DNA from: Natronococcus sp. A-GB7
Lineage (GTDB): Archaea; Halobacteriota; Halobacteria; Halobacteriales; Natrialbaceae
Assembly: GCF_029688865.1 (NCBI RefSeq)
Contig: NZ_JARUKV010000010.1
Span: 62,001-126,000 of the forward strand
DNA: 64,000 bases
Reading direction: 5' to 3'
Under the pieces are notes generated by a model. That model was given only the letters and a program-made list of their open reading frames with translations. It did not search any database and had not been told where the DNA came from. Below, piece by piece: positions 9,298-17,412 of this stretch; positions within the stretch are counted from its first letter, which is position 1, and each line of letters opens with the position of its first letter. The translations under genes and the position numbers were made by a program.

Positions 9298-9729
9298 ATG
9301 ACGGACCATCTCACACGTCGGCGTCTGATCGCACTGAGCGGCACAGTTAGCGCTATCGCGATCGCCGGATGTAACGACGATCCCGAGGACGATCCGGAGG
9401 AAGATCCCGAAGAGGACCCGGAGGAGGATCCGGTCGAGGATGACGAGGAAGACGACCCGATGGACGATGAGGAGGACGATCCGATGGACGATGAGGAGGA
9501 CGATCCGATGGACGACGAGGAAGACGATCCGATGGACGATGAGGAGGACGACGAGGAAGAGGACGACCCGATGGACGATGAAGAGGACGACGAGGAAGAG
9601 GACGACGAGGAAGACGATCCGATGGACGATGAAGAGGAAGACGACCCAGAGGACGAGGAAGAAGACGACCCGATGGACGATGAAGAGGACGATCCGATGG
9701 ACGACGAGGACGACGAAGACGAGGAGTAA
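9298..9729 (+). CDS. Tat lipoprotein with acidic DPMDDEEDD tandem repeats
   Basis: A 143-residue protein. The N-terminus is a Tat lipoprotein signal: THRRL-type twin arginine (TRRRLIALSG), a hydrophobic stretch, and the lipobox AIAGC with lipidated C25. Everything after C25 is low complexity: first EEDP/DDPE units, then about seven copies of DPMDDEEDD interspersed with EEEDD, ending DDEDDEDEE. No folded domain is visible. It should be anchored on the outer membrane face as a highly negative, hydrated or cation-binding tail. The repeats are also tandem at the DNA level, so copy number may vary. Function unknown. Confidence 0.75.
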   Translation: MTDHLTRRRLIALSGTVSAIAIAGCNDDPEDDPEEDPEEDPEEDPVEDDEEDDPMDDEEDDPMDDEEDDPMDDEEDDPMDDEEDDEEEDDPMDDEEDDEEEDDEEDDPMDDEEEDDPEDEEEDDPMDDEEDDPMDDEDDEDEE

Positions 9730-9867
9730 CCCTCCGAACTCGGCCTCGAGGGACTGCAGCGACGTCCCACCGGCGTTCGGCAGAGAGCATCCGCGGAACC
9801 GCCGCTGGATCAGCGACGGCGCTGGACGGACGGCGGCATTTGTCGGATAAAAGAGGTGGTATCGGCG

Positions 9868-10830
9868 TTAGCCGTGGATTCCCATCGCTTCGATCTGTTC
9901 CTGATACCGGTTCCGGATGGTGACTTCGGTCACCTGGGCGACGTCGGCGACCTCGCGCTGGGTCTTTTTCTCGTTACACAGCAGCGAGGCAGCGTAGATC
10001 GCCGCAGCGGCGTACCCGGTCGGGGATTTGCCCGAGAGCAGTCCTTCCTCGGCCGTCTTTTCGATGATTTCGTTGGCCTTGGTCTGGACCTCTTCGGACA
10101 GTTCGAGTTCGGAACAGAAGCGGGGAACGTACTTTTTCGGATCGACGGGGCGCATCTCGAGGCCGAGTTCCTGCGAGATGTATCGATACGTGCGACCGAT
10201 CTCCTTTCGTTCGACGCGTGAAACTTCCGAGATCTCCTCTAAGCTCCGCGGGATGCCCTCCTTGCGACAGGCGGCGTACAGCGCCGAGGTGGCGACGCCC
10301 TCGATCGATCGGCCGCGGATGAGGTCCTCCTTGAGCGCGCGTCGGTAGATGACCGACGCCACCTCGCGGACCGATCGCGGCACACCCAGCGCCGACGCCA
10401 TCCGGTCGATTTCCGAGAGCGCGAACTGCAGGTTGCGCTCGCCAGCGTCCTTGGTTCGGATGCGTTCCTGCCACTTGCGCAGGCGGTGCATCTGACTGCG
10501 TTTCTTCGAGGAGATCGAGCGACCGTAGGCGTCCTTGTCCTTCCAGTCGATCGTCGTCGTCAGCCCCTTGTCGTGCATCGTCTGTGTCGTCGGGGCGCCG
10601 ACGCGGGACTTCTCCTGTCGTTCCTGGTGGTTGAACGCCCGCCACTCCGGACCGGGGTCGATCTTCTCCTCCTCGACGACGAGCCCACAGTCTTCACAGA
10701 TGAGCTCACCCCGATCGGAGTCTTTCACGAGATTATCCGATTCGCACTCGGGGCAGGCACGTACCCCCTCTTGCTCCTCGGATTCGTCCGTTTCACGCAT
10801 TCGCTCCCGCTGGCGGGTGGACCGTGTCAT
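9868..10830 (-). CDS. tfb: transcription initiation factor TFB
   Basis: Archaeal homologue of TFIIB that bridges TBP-bound promoters and RNA polymerase. The protein has 320 residues. The N-terminal zinc ribbon uses C26, C29, C45 and C48 (CPEC ... CEDC). The B-finger/linker region includes [11 protein letters not shown]. Two cyclin-fold repeats follow (about residues 125-215 and 225-315), with the second-repeat helix-turn-helix near [20 protein letters not shown] binding the BRE. Haloarchaea carry several TFB paralogues; which one this is cannot be told here. The promoter is unusually palindromic. Confidence 0.97.
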   Translation of the reverse strand: MTRSTRQRERMRETDESEEQEGVRACPECESDNLVKDSDRGELICEDCGLVVEEEKIDPGPEWRAFNHQERQEKSRVGAPTTQTMHDKGLTTTIDWKDKDAYGRSISSKKRSQMHRLRKWQERIRTKDAGERNLQFALSEIDRMASALGVPRSVREVASVIYRRALKEDLIRGRSIEGVATSALYAACRKEGIPRSLEEISEVSRVERKEIGRTYRYISQELGLEMRPVDPKKYVPRFCSELELSEEVQTKANEIIEKTAEEGLLSGKSPTGYAAAAIYAASLLCNEKKTQREVADVAQVTEVTIRNRYQEQIEAMGIHG

Positions 10831-10839
10831 CGCGCTTTT

Positions 10840-10867
10840 ATAGTAGTACTACTATGATATATAAGTT
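10840..10867 (-). promoter_or_regulatory. tfb promoter: TATA box plus 16-bp palindrome
   Basis: On the minus strand AACTTATATATC (10867-10856) is an excellent TATA box. The perfect 16-bp palindrome ATAGTAGTACTACTAT (10840-10855) abuts its downstream edge and ends 10 bases before the tfb start codon. It therefore covers the segment between TATA and the expected transcription start, where a bound repressor would block initiation. Confidence 0.65.
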
Positions 10868-10961
10868 CTGGGGTTCCCCTTCCGACATATTCCTAGTATC
10901 CGGCGAAAACGGCGGCCACAGCGGTTCAGCGGGATGGTTTACGATTTGAAACCGGAAAACC

Positions 10962-10966
10962 TTTAT
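10962..10966 (+). promoter_or_regulatory. TATA-like element of rnhA
   Basis: CTTTATCC centred about 28 bases upstream of the rnhA ATG (10993), consistent with a leaderless transcript. Confidence 0.45.
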
Positions 10967-10992
10967 CCGGCTCTCCTCGAGCACGGACACGA

Positions 10993-11586
10993 ATGCCAGT
11001 CATCGAGTGCGACGTCGACGACGCCCGCGAGCGCCTCGAGGAGGCGGGCGTCACCGTCGACGCCGGAAACACCGAACACGAACGCTGGCGAGCGACTCGC
11101 GACGGCGCGACGGCCGTCGCCTACGACGACAAGGTCGTGATTCAGGGCGAGACGCCCCGCAAGCTCGAGGCCCTGCTCCGCGAGGGCGGCGGTCGAGCCC
11201 ACGTCTACTTCGACGGCGCCAGCCGCGGCAATCCCGGGCCGGCGGCGATCGGCTGGGTGATCGTCACGAGCGAGGGAATCGTCGCCGAGGGGGGCGAGCG
11301 GATCGGTCGAACGACGAACAACCAGGCCGAGTACGCGGCGCTGATCACGGCACTGGAGGCGGCCGAGGAGTACGGCTACGGCGAAGTTCACGCCCGGGGC
11401 GACTCCGAACTGATCGTCAAGCAGGTCCGCGGCGAGTACGACACCAACAACCCCGAACTGCGCGAGCAGCGGGTTCGGGCGCTCGAGCTGCTCTCCTCGT
11501 TCGACGACTGGACCCTCGAGTACGTCCCGCGGGAGGTCAACGACCGCGCGGACGGGCTGGCCAACGAGGCGCTGGACCAGGGATAG
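10993..11586 (+). CDS. rnhA: ribonuclease HI
   Basis: Cleaves the RNA strand of RNA:DNA hybrids. The 197-residue protein has a typical RNase HI core from about residue 68. Catalytic acids are D74 (YFDGASRGNPGP), E113 (NNQAEYAAL), D137 (ARGDSELIVKQ) and D187 (NDRADGLAN). The first ~65 residues (CDVDDARERLEEAGVTVDAG and onward) are an extra haloarchaeal domain that resembles a small substrate-binding module and is not the eukaryotic hybrid-binding domain. It is followed after 45 bases by a conserved partner gene, probably in the same operon. Confidence 0.95.
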   Translation: MPVIECDVDDARERLEEAGVTVDAGNTEHERWRATRDGATAVAYDDKVVIQGETPRKLEALLREGGGRAHVYFDGASRGNPGPAAIGWVIVTSEGIVAEGGERIGRTTNNQAEYAALITALEAAEEYGYGEVHARGDSELIVKQVRGEYDTNNPELREQRVRALELLSSFDDWTLEYVPREVNDRADGLANEALDQG

Positions 11587-11631
11587 CGCCGAAAACGGCA
11601 ACGGAAAGGGCTTCGAGCGCGAACGACGGGT

Positions 11632-12267
11632 ATGAGCGACCTCGAGAACGGGACGGAGGCCGACGGTGACCGGTCGTCCGACGGGGAACGGTCCCCGGGA
11701 GAACTGCCCGACGACGTCGTCGACGAGGCCGAACGACTGACGCGGCTGGCTCGCACCGCGACCGACGAGAACGAGCGAACAGCTCGGCTCGAGCGACGCG
11801 ACGACCTGCTTTCCGAACACGAGTTCACCGCCCGCGTTCGGGACGAGGAGGACGCGACGCTCGTGCTCCACCCCGAGGAGTGGCACGCCGACGGCGTCAT
11901 CAGGACTGATCGCATCGAAGATATCGATCGGGCGATCGAGATCCAGCTCGAGGGCACCGAGGATCCCGACGACTGGCAGGCAGTCGACGAACGAAACCGC
12001 GAGCTGGTCGCCGAGGTCAGGGCGGCCCACGGCGACGTTCACGGCGACAACGCGGTCGCCCTCGCGGACTTCTTCGGCAATCACTACGCGAAGCCGATCG
12101 AATCGGCGACGTCGGCGGAACTCGAGGAGTTCCTGACGGGGTACTTCGTTCGGAACGCCTGGCCCTCCGAAAAGCAACGAGACGTGGTCGAGGAGTCGGT
12201 CGATCTCGTCTTCGAGGCGGCCGACGAGCCACACCCGGAGCTACGGAGCTCGTCGACCGTCGAATAA
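11632..12267 (+). CDS. rnhA-operon protein (DUF7108-like)
   Basis: A 211-residue soluble acidic protein, 45 bases downstream of rnhA on the same strand. I recall this pair as conserved in haloarchaea, where the second gene is called rnhA operon protein (DUF7108, number from memory). The N-terminal 25 residues look disordered and acidic. The rest is mostly helical, with the recognisable stretches LVLHPEEWHADGVIR and ADFFGNHYAKPIESAT. No catalytic motif or membrane segment is seen. Its role is unknown; co-transcription hints at RNA:DNA hybrid processing. Confidence 0.75.
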   Translation: MSDLENGTEADGDRSSDGERSPGELPDDVVDEAERLTRLARTATDENERTARLERRDDLLSEHEFTARVRDEEDATLVLHPEEWHADGVIRTDRIEDIDRAIEIQLEGTEDPDDWQAVDERNRELVAEVRAAHGDVHGDNAVALADFFGNHYAKPIESATSAELEEFLTGYFVRNAWPSEKQRDVVEESVDLVFEAADEPHPELRSSSTVE

Positions 12268-12357
12268 AACGGACGGTTCAGCGCCGATCTACACGTGTTC
12301 GGTGTGATCGAACGCGAACGGAGGTTCTGACACCTTAGTTATCGCTCGGTGCAGCAC

Positions 12358-12424
12358 CAACTGAAACTGTTTGCACCCGATCGCACGACCGTCGTGCGAT
12401 CGGGTGCGCACTGACTTTCAGTTG
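12358..12424. repeat. nested palindrome between convergent genes
   Basis: The inner part is a perfect inverted repeat with 17-bp arms (12373-12389 and 12391-12407, arm GCACCCGATCGCACGAC) around a single central C, i.e. a 35-bp near-palindrome. It is framed by a second, 9-bp inverted repeat, CAACTGAAA (12358-12366) / TTTCAGTTG (12416-12424), whose right arm contains the stop codon of the padR-type gene. It sits between two convergent genes, so a bidirectional terminator, an RNA-stability hairpin, a protein-binding site or a small mobile-element remnant are all possible. Confidence 0.8.
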
Positions 12425-12786
12425 CTACTGTAGCTCTCGTCGACGAGCTGGCGGATCTCGTCGGCGCGGTCGTCGTCCGTGACGATCTTCGAGAGCGACC
12501 ACTGGACGCCGTCGAGGACGGCCTCGTACCCCTCGTCGGTCAGCGAGTACTGGTTCGTCCGCTTGTCGAGTTCGCTCTTCTCGACCAGCCCGAGCTCGAC
12601 GAGTTCGTCGAGGTTCGGGTAGAGTCGGCCGTGGTTGACCTCGGTTCCGTAGTACTCCTCGAGTTCGCGCTTGATCGCCAGGCCGTACATCGGCTCCTTT
12701 GCGAGGATGGTGAGGATGTTGGTCTGGAACGCGGTCAGCTCGCGTGCGACACTCTGATCGCTGCTGATTGATTGTGCCTCTGACAT
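12418..12786 (-). CDS. PadR-family transcriptional regulator
   Basis: A 122-residue winged-helix regulator of the PadR family. The conserved core is visible: LTAFQTNILTILAKEPMYGLAIKREL, then VNHGRLYPNLDELVELGLVEK (recognition helix and wing) and TNQYSLTDEGYEAV. A short C-terminal helix for dimerisation follows. It is transcribed alone and convergent with the rnhA operon. PadR proteins usually repress nearby genes in response to small molecules; no clear target is adjacent. The TATA-like CTTAAATAG (12808-12819) lies about 27 bases upstream. Confidence 0.92.
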   Translation of the reverse strand: MSEAQSISSDQSVARELTAFQTNILTILAKEPMYGLAIKRELEEYYGTEVNHGRLYPNLDELVELGLVEKSELDKRTNQYSLTDEGYEAVLDGVQWSLSKIVTDDDRADEIRQLVDESYSSN

Positions 12787-12807
12787 AGTCGTGTAACAGT
12801 CACCGGA

Positions 12808-12819
12808 CTATTTAAGACT
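12808..12819 (-). promoter_or_regulatory. TATA box of the padR-type gene
   Basis: On the minus strand CTTAAATAGTCC is centred about 27 bases upstream of the ATG at 12786, implying a leaderless transcript. Confidence 0.55.
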
Positions 12820-12987
12820 TCTCAACTATTTTGCTGGATCGACCCGCAGACCCCCTCCAGCAGCCGATACCGGCTCGAACGTCGATCTTCCGAGTTCCGT
12901 ACTCCACGCTCCGTCGGCAGTCGTCGGCCGTGACGGCTGATACGATTACGAAAGTACTTTTTGGCCCACCGTGAACGTCCGAGATAC

Positions 12988-13518
12988 ATGGTCAATCTCT
13001 GGGAAGACCTCGAGACCGGACCGAACCCGCCAGAAGAGATCTACGCCGTCGTCGAGTGTCTCAAGGGCGAGCGCAACAAGTACGAGTACGACAAGGACGT
13101 CCCCGGCGTCGTCCTCGATCGCGTGCTCCACTCGAACGTCCACTACCCCTCCGACTACGGCTTCATCCCGCAGTCGTACTACGACGACGAGGACCCCTTC
13201 GACGTGATGGTTCTCGTCGAGGATCAGACGTTCCCCGGCTGTATCATCGAGGCTCGTCCCGTCGCCCTGATGAAGATGGACGACGACGGCGAGCAGGACG
13301 ACAAGGTGATCGCCGTCCCGAGCGAGGATCCCCGCTACGACCACATCGAGGACCTCGAGGACATCACCCAGCAGCAACTCGACGAGATCGACGAGTTCTT
13401 CCAGACGTACAAGAACTTAGAGGAGGGCAAGGAAGTCGAGACCCAGGGCTGGGAGGACCGTCAGGCCGCCTACGACGCGATCGAACACGCCCAGGATCTC
13501 TACGACGAGAACTTCTAG
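12988..13518 (+). CDS. ppa: inorganic pyrophosphatase
   Basis: Soluble family I pyrophosphatase that hydrolyses PPi to phosphate and pulls biosynthetic reactions forward. The protein has 176 residues, the usual archaeal length. Active-site signatures are visible: E, K and R residues around ECLKGERNKYEYDK, Y and D in SDYGFIPQSYY, and the metal-binding acidic cluster DDEDPFDVMVL. I chose the ATG at 12988 (MVNLWEDLETGPNPPE), which matches family N-termini; the nine extra upstream codons do not. Confidence 0.96.
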   Translation: MVNLWEDLETGPNPPEEIYAVVECLKGERNKYEYDKDVPGVVLDRVLHSNVHYPSDYGFIPQSYYDDEDPFDVMVLVEDQTFPGCIIEARPVALMKMDDDGEQDDKVIAVPSEDPRYDHIEDLEDITQQQLDEIDEFFQTYKNLEEGKEVETQGWEDRQAAYDAIEHAQDLYDENF

Positions 13519-13607
13519 CGGCGACCCCCGCGCCCACGTTCGATTTTCCGCCGACGGATTCGCCGGAGTTATTCCAGCCCGCCCGCCGTATGTGTTATGA
13601 GCATGGG

Positions 13608-13617
13608 TAATTTTATT
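13608..13617 (+). promoter_or_regulatory. TATA-like box of the 44-residue ORF
   Basis: TAATTTTATT, an AT-only stretch in GC-rich DNA, lies about 28-37 bases before the ATG at 13645. It supports expression of the small gene. Confidence 0.4.
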
Positions 13618-13644
13618 GGGTGAGCCGTCGTACTACCGTCCGTC

Positions 13645-13779
13645 ATGGCAGCAACCAACCCGTCCCCACGAGAATCCGCGTCGACCACCGAGTCGGTCGA
13701 ATCCGGTACCGGGATGGCCCACCTGACGGTCGTCCCGACGAACTTCCGCTCCGAGAGCGCGGACGAGGAGACGGAGTAG
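13645..13779 (+). CDS. small hypothetical protein, 44 residues
   Basis: ATG-initiated 44-codon reading frame ending in TAG. The first half is Ser/Thr/Glu-rich (ASTTESVESGTG) and the second carries a short conserved-looking strand, MAHLTVVPTNFRSE, before an acidic end. A TATA-like element lies about 30 bases upstream and no other gene competes for this strand. I do not recognise a family. The antisense strand is also open here but is Arg-rich and looks like a shadow. The composition and promoter make this a moderately likely microprotein gene. Confidence 0.4.
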   Translation: MAATNPSPRESASTTESVESGTGMAHLTVVPTNFRSESADEETE

Positions 13780-13986
13780 CCCGGTTCCCGATCGCCCGCC
13801 GCGAGAGCGACCGGAGATCCTGCCGGTTTCTACGAGCTCCTCGAGGATCCCCTCCACCGGCGTCGGTCTACGTGTTCGGTGCGACAGTCGGCGACGCTGA
13901 ACGCGAAACCAAGATCGGCGTCACCGGTTCTCGAAAACAGTGTCCGGAAACGAACCTTCTTGTATACGGTCGGACTACGGCCCCGC

Positions 13987-15330
13987 ATGGGTTTGTTCGA
14001 CCGGCTGCGGGGTGACGACTCCCCCCGAGTCGCGTTTATCGGCGTCGACGGCGTGCCGTACAGTCTGCTCTCCGAACACGAGGACCGCTTCCCGAACTTC
14101 GCGTCGCTGGCGGCCGACGGCACCGCGAGCGAGATTTCGAGCATCGTCCCGCCCGAGTCCAGCGCCTGCTGGCCGTCGCTGACCACCGGCGTCAACCCCG
14201 GTGAGACGGGCGTCTACGGCTTCCAGGACCGGGAGGTCGGCACGTACGACACGTACGTGCCGATGGGCCGGGAGGTCCAGGCCGACCGCGTCTGGGACCG
14301 CGTCCAGGAGGAGGGGCTCAAGGCGACCGTGATGAACGTCCCCGTTACGTTCCCGCCGCAGCGAAACGTGCAGCGCATGGTGTCGGGCTTTCTCTCGCCC
14401 GACCTCGAGAAGGCCGCCTACCCCGACGACGTCCGCGACTACCTCGAGACGCTCGACTACCGCATCGACGTCAACCCGAAACTCGGCCACGAGGAGGAAA
14501 AGGAGGCGTTCATCGAGGACGCCCACGAGACGATCGACGCCCGCTTCGAGGCGTTCGAACACTACATCGAGGAGGACGACTGGGATCTGTTCTTCGGCGT
14601 CTTCATGACGACCGACCGGGTCAACCACTTCCTCTTCAAGGACTACGAGCGCGACGGCCAGTACAAGGAGGAGTTCCTCGACTTTTACGAGAAGGTCGAC
14701 GACTATATCGGACGGCTGCGCGAGGCCCTTCCCGAGGACGTCACGCTGATCGTCGCCTCCGACCACGGGTTCACGAGCCTCGACTACGAGGTCCACTTCA
14801 ACGAGTGGCTCATCGAGGAGGGCTGGCTCTCCTTCGAGGGCGACGAGCCCGAGGAGCTCGGCGACATCGCCACGGAGACGAAGGCCTACTCCTTCATCCC
14901 CGGTCGGTTCTATCTCAACCTCGAGGGTCGCGAACCGCGGGGTTCGGTTTCCGAAGACGAGTACGACGAGGTTCGCGACGAGCTCAAGGCCGACCTCGAG
15001 GCCCTCGAGGGCCCCAACGGCGAGAAGGTCGTCGACCGCGTCGTCGAGAAGGAAGCGGCCTTCCGGGGCGACCACGACGACATCGCGCCGGATCTGGTCG
15101 CGATTCCGAACGACGGCTTCGACCTCAAGTCCGGTTTCAAGGCCGACTCCGAGATCTTCACCACCGGTCCGCGAAACGGAATGCACAGCTTCGACGACAC
15201 CTCGCTGTACATCGACGACCCCGACGCCTCGATCGGCGACGCCGACCTCTTCGACATCGCCCCGACAATCCTCGACCTGATGGACCTCGAGTACAGCCGC
15301 GGCGACTTCGACGGCGCGAGTCTCGTATAG
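13987..15330 (+). CDS. alkaline-phosphatase-superfamily (type I phosphodiesterase-like) enzyme
   Basis: A 447-residue cytosolic member of the alkaline phosphatase/nucleotide pyrophosphatase superfamily. Metal ligand D21 is in VAFIGVDGVPY, and the nucleophile is probably S58 in PPESSACWPSLTTG, aligned to the Thr/Ser of family proteins. The other metal sites fit MTTDRVNHF, VASDHGF and a C-terminal H in NGMHSFDDTS. No signal peptide is present. Typical substrates are phosphodiesters, nucleotides or phosphonates; I cannot choose among them. The ATG at 13987 is favoured because TTGTATAC lies about 25 bases upstream. Confidence 0.9.
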   Translation: MGLFDRLRGDDSPRVAFIGVDGVPYSLLSEHEDRFPNFASLAADGTASEISSIVPPESSACWPSLTTGVNPGETGVYGFQDREVGTYDTYVPMGREVQADRVWDRVQEEGLKATVMNVPVTFPPQRNVQRMVSGFLSPDLEKAAYPDDVRDYLETLDYRIDVNPKLGHEEEKEAFIEDAHETIDARFEAFEHYIEEDDWDLFFGVFMTTDRVNHFLFKDYERDGQYKEEFLDFYEKVDDYIGRLREALPEDVTLIVASDHGFTSLDYEVHFNEWLIEEGWLSFEGDEPEELGDIATETKAYSFIPGRFYLNLEGREPRGSVSEDEYDEVRDELKADLEALEGPNGEKVVDRVVEKEAAFRGDHDDIAPDLVAIPNDGFDLKSGFKADSEIFTTGPRNGMHSFDDTSLYIDDPDASIGDADLFDIAPTILDLMDLEYSRGDFDGASLV

Positions 15331-15394
15331 AACGCGCTGGGAACCGCCCTTTCGTGTCACAACGACTTGTCGTATTTACCGACGAGCGTCGAGC

Positions 15395-15454
15395 ATGGGC
15401 GATCGACTCGTCGTCGGTGGCGTCGCGCTCGCGGTGCTTGTGAGTGCCTGGTAA
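15395..15454 (+). CDS. possible 19-residue hydrophobic peptide
   Basis: A 20-codon frame, MGDRLVVGGVALAVLVSAW followed by TAA, with a TATA-like GTATTTACC about 20-25 bases upstream. The peptide would be a single short transmembrane or membrane-associated helix. Short frames arise by chance, and no homologue is known to me. It lies between the phosphatase-like gene and the DUF371 gene, both on the same strand. Confidence 0.2.
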   Translation: MGDRLVVGGVALAVLVSAW

Positions 15455-15579
15455 GCTGGCTTACGGGCTCGCTGGCCGTCCTCGGCGGCGCCGTCTCCGG
15501 GAGTTTCGAACCGGGTAACGGGCGACGGCCTGAGAGCCGAGTCGATCCCGTTTTCCGCCCGGCTCGACTCCGCCAGGGT

Positions 15580-15993
15580 ATGCAGGAAGTCATCCGCGCT
15601 CGAGGACACGAACACGTCAGCGCCGAACACGCGAGCACGTTCGAGGTGACGACCGACGACTACCTCACACCCGCCGGAGACTGCATCCTGGCGATCGACG
15701 CCGATCGGGCGCCCGCCGACTTCGACCCCGAGTTCGTCGAGGCTTGCCGAGACGAAGCGGCGACGATCACCGTCGAGATCGAGGCCAACGGCCACCGCGA
15801 GTCGGTCGCGGGACGCGGCGATCCCGACCTCGAGTTCACGAACGAGCGCAGCGCGGTCGGACGAACCAGCGACTACGTGGACGACCGAACGGTCGTGGTC
15901 GGCGCCGAGTTCGCTGCGGAGGGGTTCGACCGAGAGCTCGTCGACGCGCTCGCCGAGGGCGCCGAGGCGACGGTGACGCTGACGGTCGAGTAG
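15580..15993 (+). CDS. DUF371 family protein
   Basis: A 137-residue archaeal DUF371 protein. Family features visible are ISAEHASTFEVTTDDYLTPAGDCI-type opening (GHEHVSAEHASTFEVT), the central IAIDADRAPADF-like segment, and the late RTSDYVDDRTVVVGAEFAA block. Many DUF371 proteins have KSD in place of the RTSD seen here. I started it at ATG 15580, which matches family N-termini; upstream in-frame codons are Arg-rich and unlike the family. The function is unknown. Confidence 0.85.
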   Translation: MQEVIRARGHEHVSAEHASTFEVTTDDYLTPAGDCILAIDADRAPADFDPEFVEACRDEAATITVEIEANGHRESVAGRGDPDLEFTNERSAVGRTSDYVDDRTVVVGAEFAAEGFDRELVDALAEGAEATVTLTVE

Positions 15994-16125
15994 CGGGACT
16001 GCCCCGCGATCGACGGTTTCCGTGGCCTTCACCGACGGTGTCGCGTTCGAATCGTCCGTCGCGGGCGACTGTCTCGGGCACCGAACGTTTTTCCGTCAAA
16101 CTGGTGATCGGTAACGAGAGACGTG

Positions 16126-16431
16126 ATGCTCGATACACAAACCACTGACCACCTCGAACAGCGGCTGGGCCGGGTCGAATCGCTCGATGAACTCCAGGCG
16201 TTCGTCGCCGCGACGTCGCGAGCGCTCGATGAGCCGTCGGCCGAACCGATCGACGTCCAGCGGGAGGAGCGGGTGATCGGCGGCCTCGAGCGACTGCTCG
16301 CCGGCATTCGGGAGAAACTCGAGACGCTGGCCGCCGAGGAGGGTGCGGAGAGCTACCAGCTCAGCGTCGCCGGCGGGACGACCGGGCTCTCAGTGACGGT
16401 GTCGGTCTCGTACACCTCCGGAGATCCATAG
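16126..16431 (+). CDS. hypothetical haloarchaeal protein, 101 residues
   Basis: An acidic soluble protein of 101 residues. The first ~70 form helices (TTDHLEQRLGRVESLDELQAF and ERVIGGLERLLAGIREKLETL), and the end is a beta-rich Gly/Ser/Thr segment, YQLSVAGGTTGLSVTVSVSY. A GTG immediately precedes the ATG and could also initiate. No motif is recognised. It lies upstream of the endonuclease III-type gene on the same strand with a gap of 128 bases. Confidence 0.6.
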   Translation: MLDTQTTDHLEQRLGRVESLDELQAFVAATSRALDEPSAEPIDVQREERVIGGLERLLAGIREKLETLAAEEGAESYQLSVAGGTTGLSVTVSVSYTSGDP

Positions 16432-16559
16432 ACGGGGAACTCGTGAGGACGGTGAGGCGCCCGCTCGAGCGAGGGGGTCGTGACGGGCGGTCGATCGAGC
16501 GATCGAGCCGGATCGCTGATTCCACGGCGGTTTTGCTTCTCGAACCCGAATCCCAACGT

Positions 16560-17375
16560 ATGAACGACGATCAGGAGCCGTCGGTCAACATCAGCGGCGG
16601 CGAGACGGGCGGCGGGACCGCCGCGGAGTTCGACCCGGCGACCGCCGACACTCGTGCCGAGCGCGTCGTCGATCGGCTCGGCGAGTTGTACTGGGAGAAG
16701 AGCTACGGCGGGCAGGACGCCTTCACCTGTCTCGTGCGGACGATCCTGAGCCAGAACACGAGCGACAAGGCGAGCCAGCCGGCCCACGACTCGCTGGTTG
16801 ACAGGTACGGAGGCGAATCGACGGACCTCGCGGAATCGCTCGCCAACGCCGAACAGTCCGCGCTCGCCGAGACGATCAGCTCCGCCGGGCTGTACAACCA
16901 GAAATCGGAGATGATCATCGGCGCAGCCGAGGAAATCCTCGAGGAGTTCGGCTCGGCTGCGGCGTTCGACGATTTCGTCAGGAACGAGAAACCGGAGGCC
17001 GTCCGTGAGCGGCTACTCGAGATCCACGGCGTCGGCCCGAAGACCGCCGACTGCGTTCTGCTGTTCGCGGGCGGGCGCGGCGGCGTCTTCCCCGTCGACA
17101 CGCACGTCCACCGGATCTACCGCCGGCTGGGGATCGCTCCCGCCGACGCCGACCACGAGGAAGTTCGGGCGGTCCTCGAGCGCGAAATCCCTGCCGCGAA
17201 GTGTGGCTTCGGCCACACGGCGTCGATCCAGTTCGGGCGGGAGTACTGCACAGCCCGGAAGCCGGTCTGTCTCGAGGATCCCGACGCCTGTCCGATGGCC
17301 GACGTCTGTGAGCAGGTAGGGGTCTACCCGGAGACGGGCGAGGTCGTCGATCCGGCCGACGCGCCGGAGTCCTGA
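16560..17375 (+). CDS. nth: endonuclease III-family DNA glycosylase/AP lyase
   Basis: A base-excision-repair glycosylase of the HhH-GPD superfamily, 271 residues. The helix-hairpin-helix is LLEIHGVGPKTADCVLLFA with the catalytic lysine in GPKTAD, and the catalytic aspartate is in FPVDTHVHRIYRR. The C-terminal iron-sulfur cluster loop has four cysteines (EYC ... PVC ... DAC ... DVC), though the middle spacing is wider than the classic C-x6-C-x2-C-x5-C. The N-terminal ~25 residues are a Gly/Glu-rich extension. Endonuclease III (thymine glycol) is the best reading; a MutY-like or uracil-specific role is less likely. Confidence 0.88.
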   Translation: MNDDQEPSVNISGGETGGGTAAEFDPATADTRAERVVDRLGELYWEKSYGGQDAFTCLVRTILSQNTSDKASQPAHDSLVDRYGGESTDLAESLANAEQSALAETISSAGLYNQKSEMIIGAAEEILEEFGSAAAFDDFVRNEKPEAVRERLLEIHGVGPKTADCVLLFAGGRGGVFPVDTHVHRIYRRLGIAPADADHEEVRAVLEREIPAAKCGFGHTASIQFGREYCTARKPVCLEDPDACPMADVCEQVGVYPETGEVVDPADAPES

Positions 17376-17412
17376 TCGGTCGACCCGATCATCGAGTTCG
17401 CCCTGTTCGGTG

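Noticed and set aside
9400-9725. Direct repeats considered as a CRISPR-like array
   Set aside because: The repeats are in frame, contiguous and coding (DPMDDEEDD); there are no unique spacers.
9126-9770. Ser-rich minus-strand frame opposite the acidic lipoprotein
   Set aside because: Pure poly-Ser/Gly/Ile antisense shadow of the acidic repeats.
13975-15360. 461-codon open frame on the minus strand opposite the phosphatase-like gene
   Set aside because: Low-complexity Val/Glu-rich translation; the plus-strand gene has catalytic motifs and a promoter.
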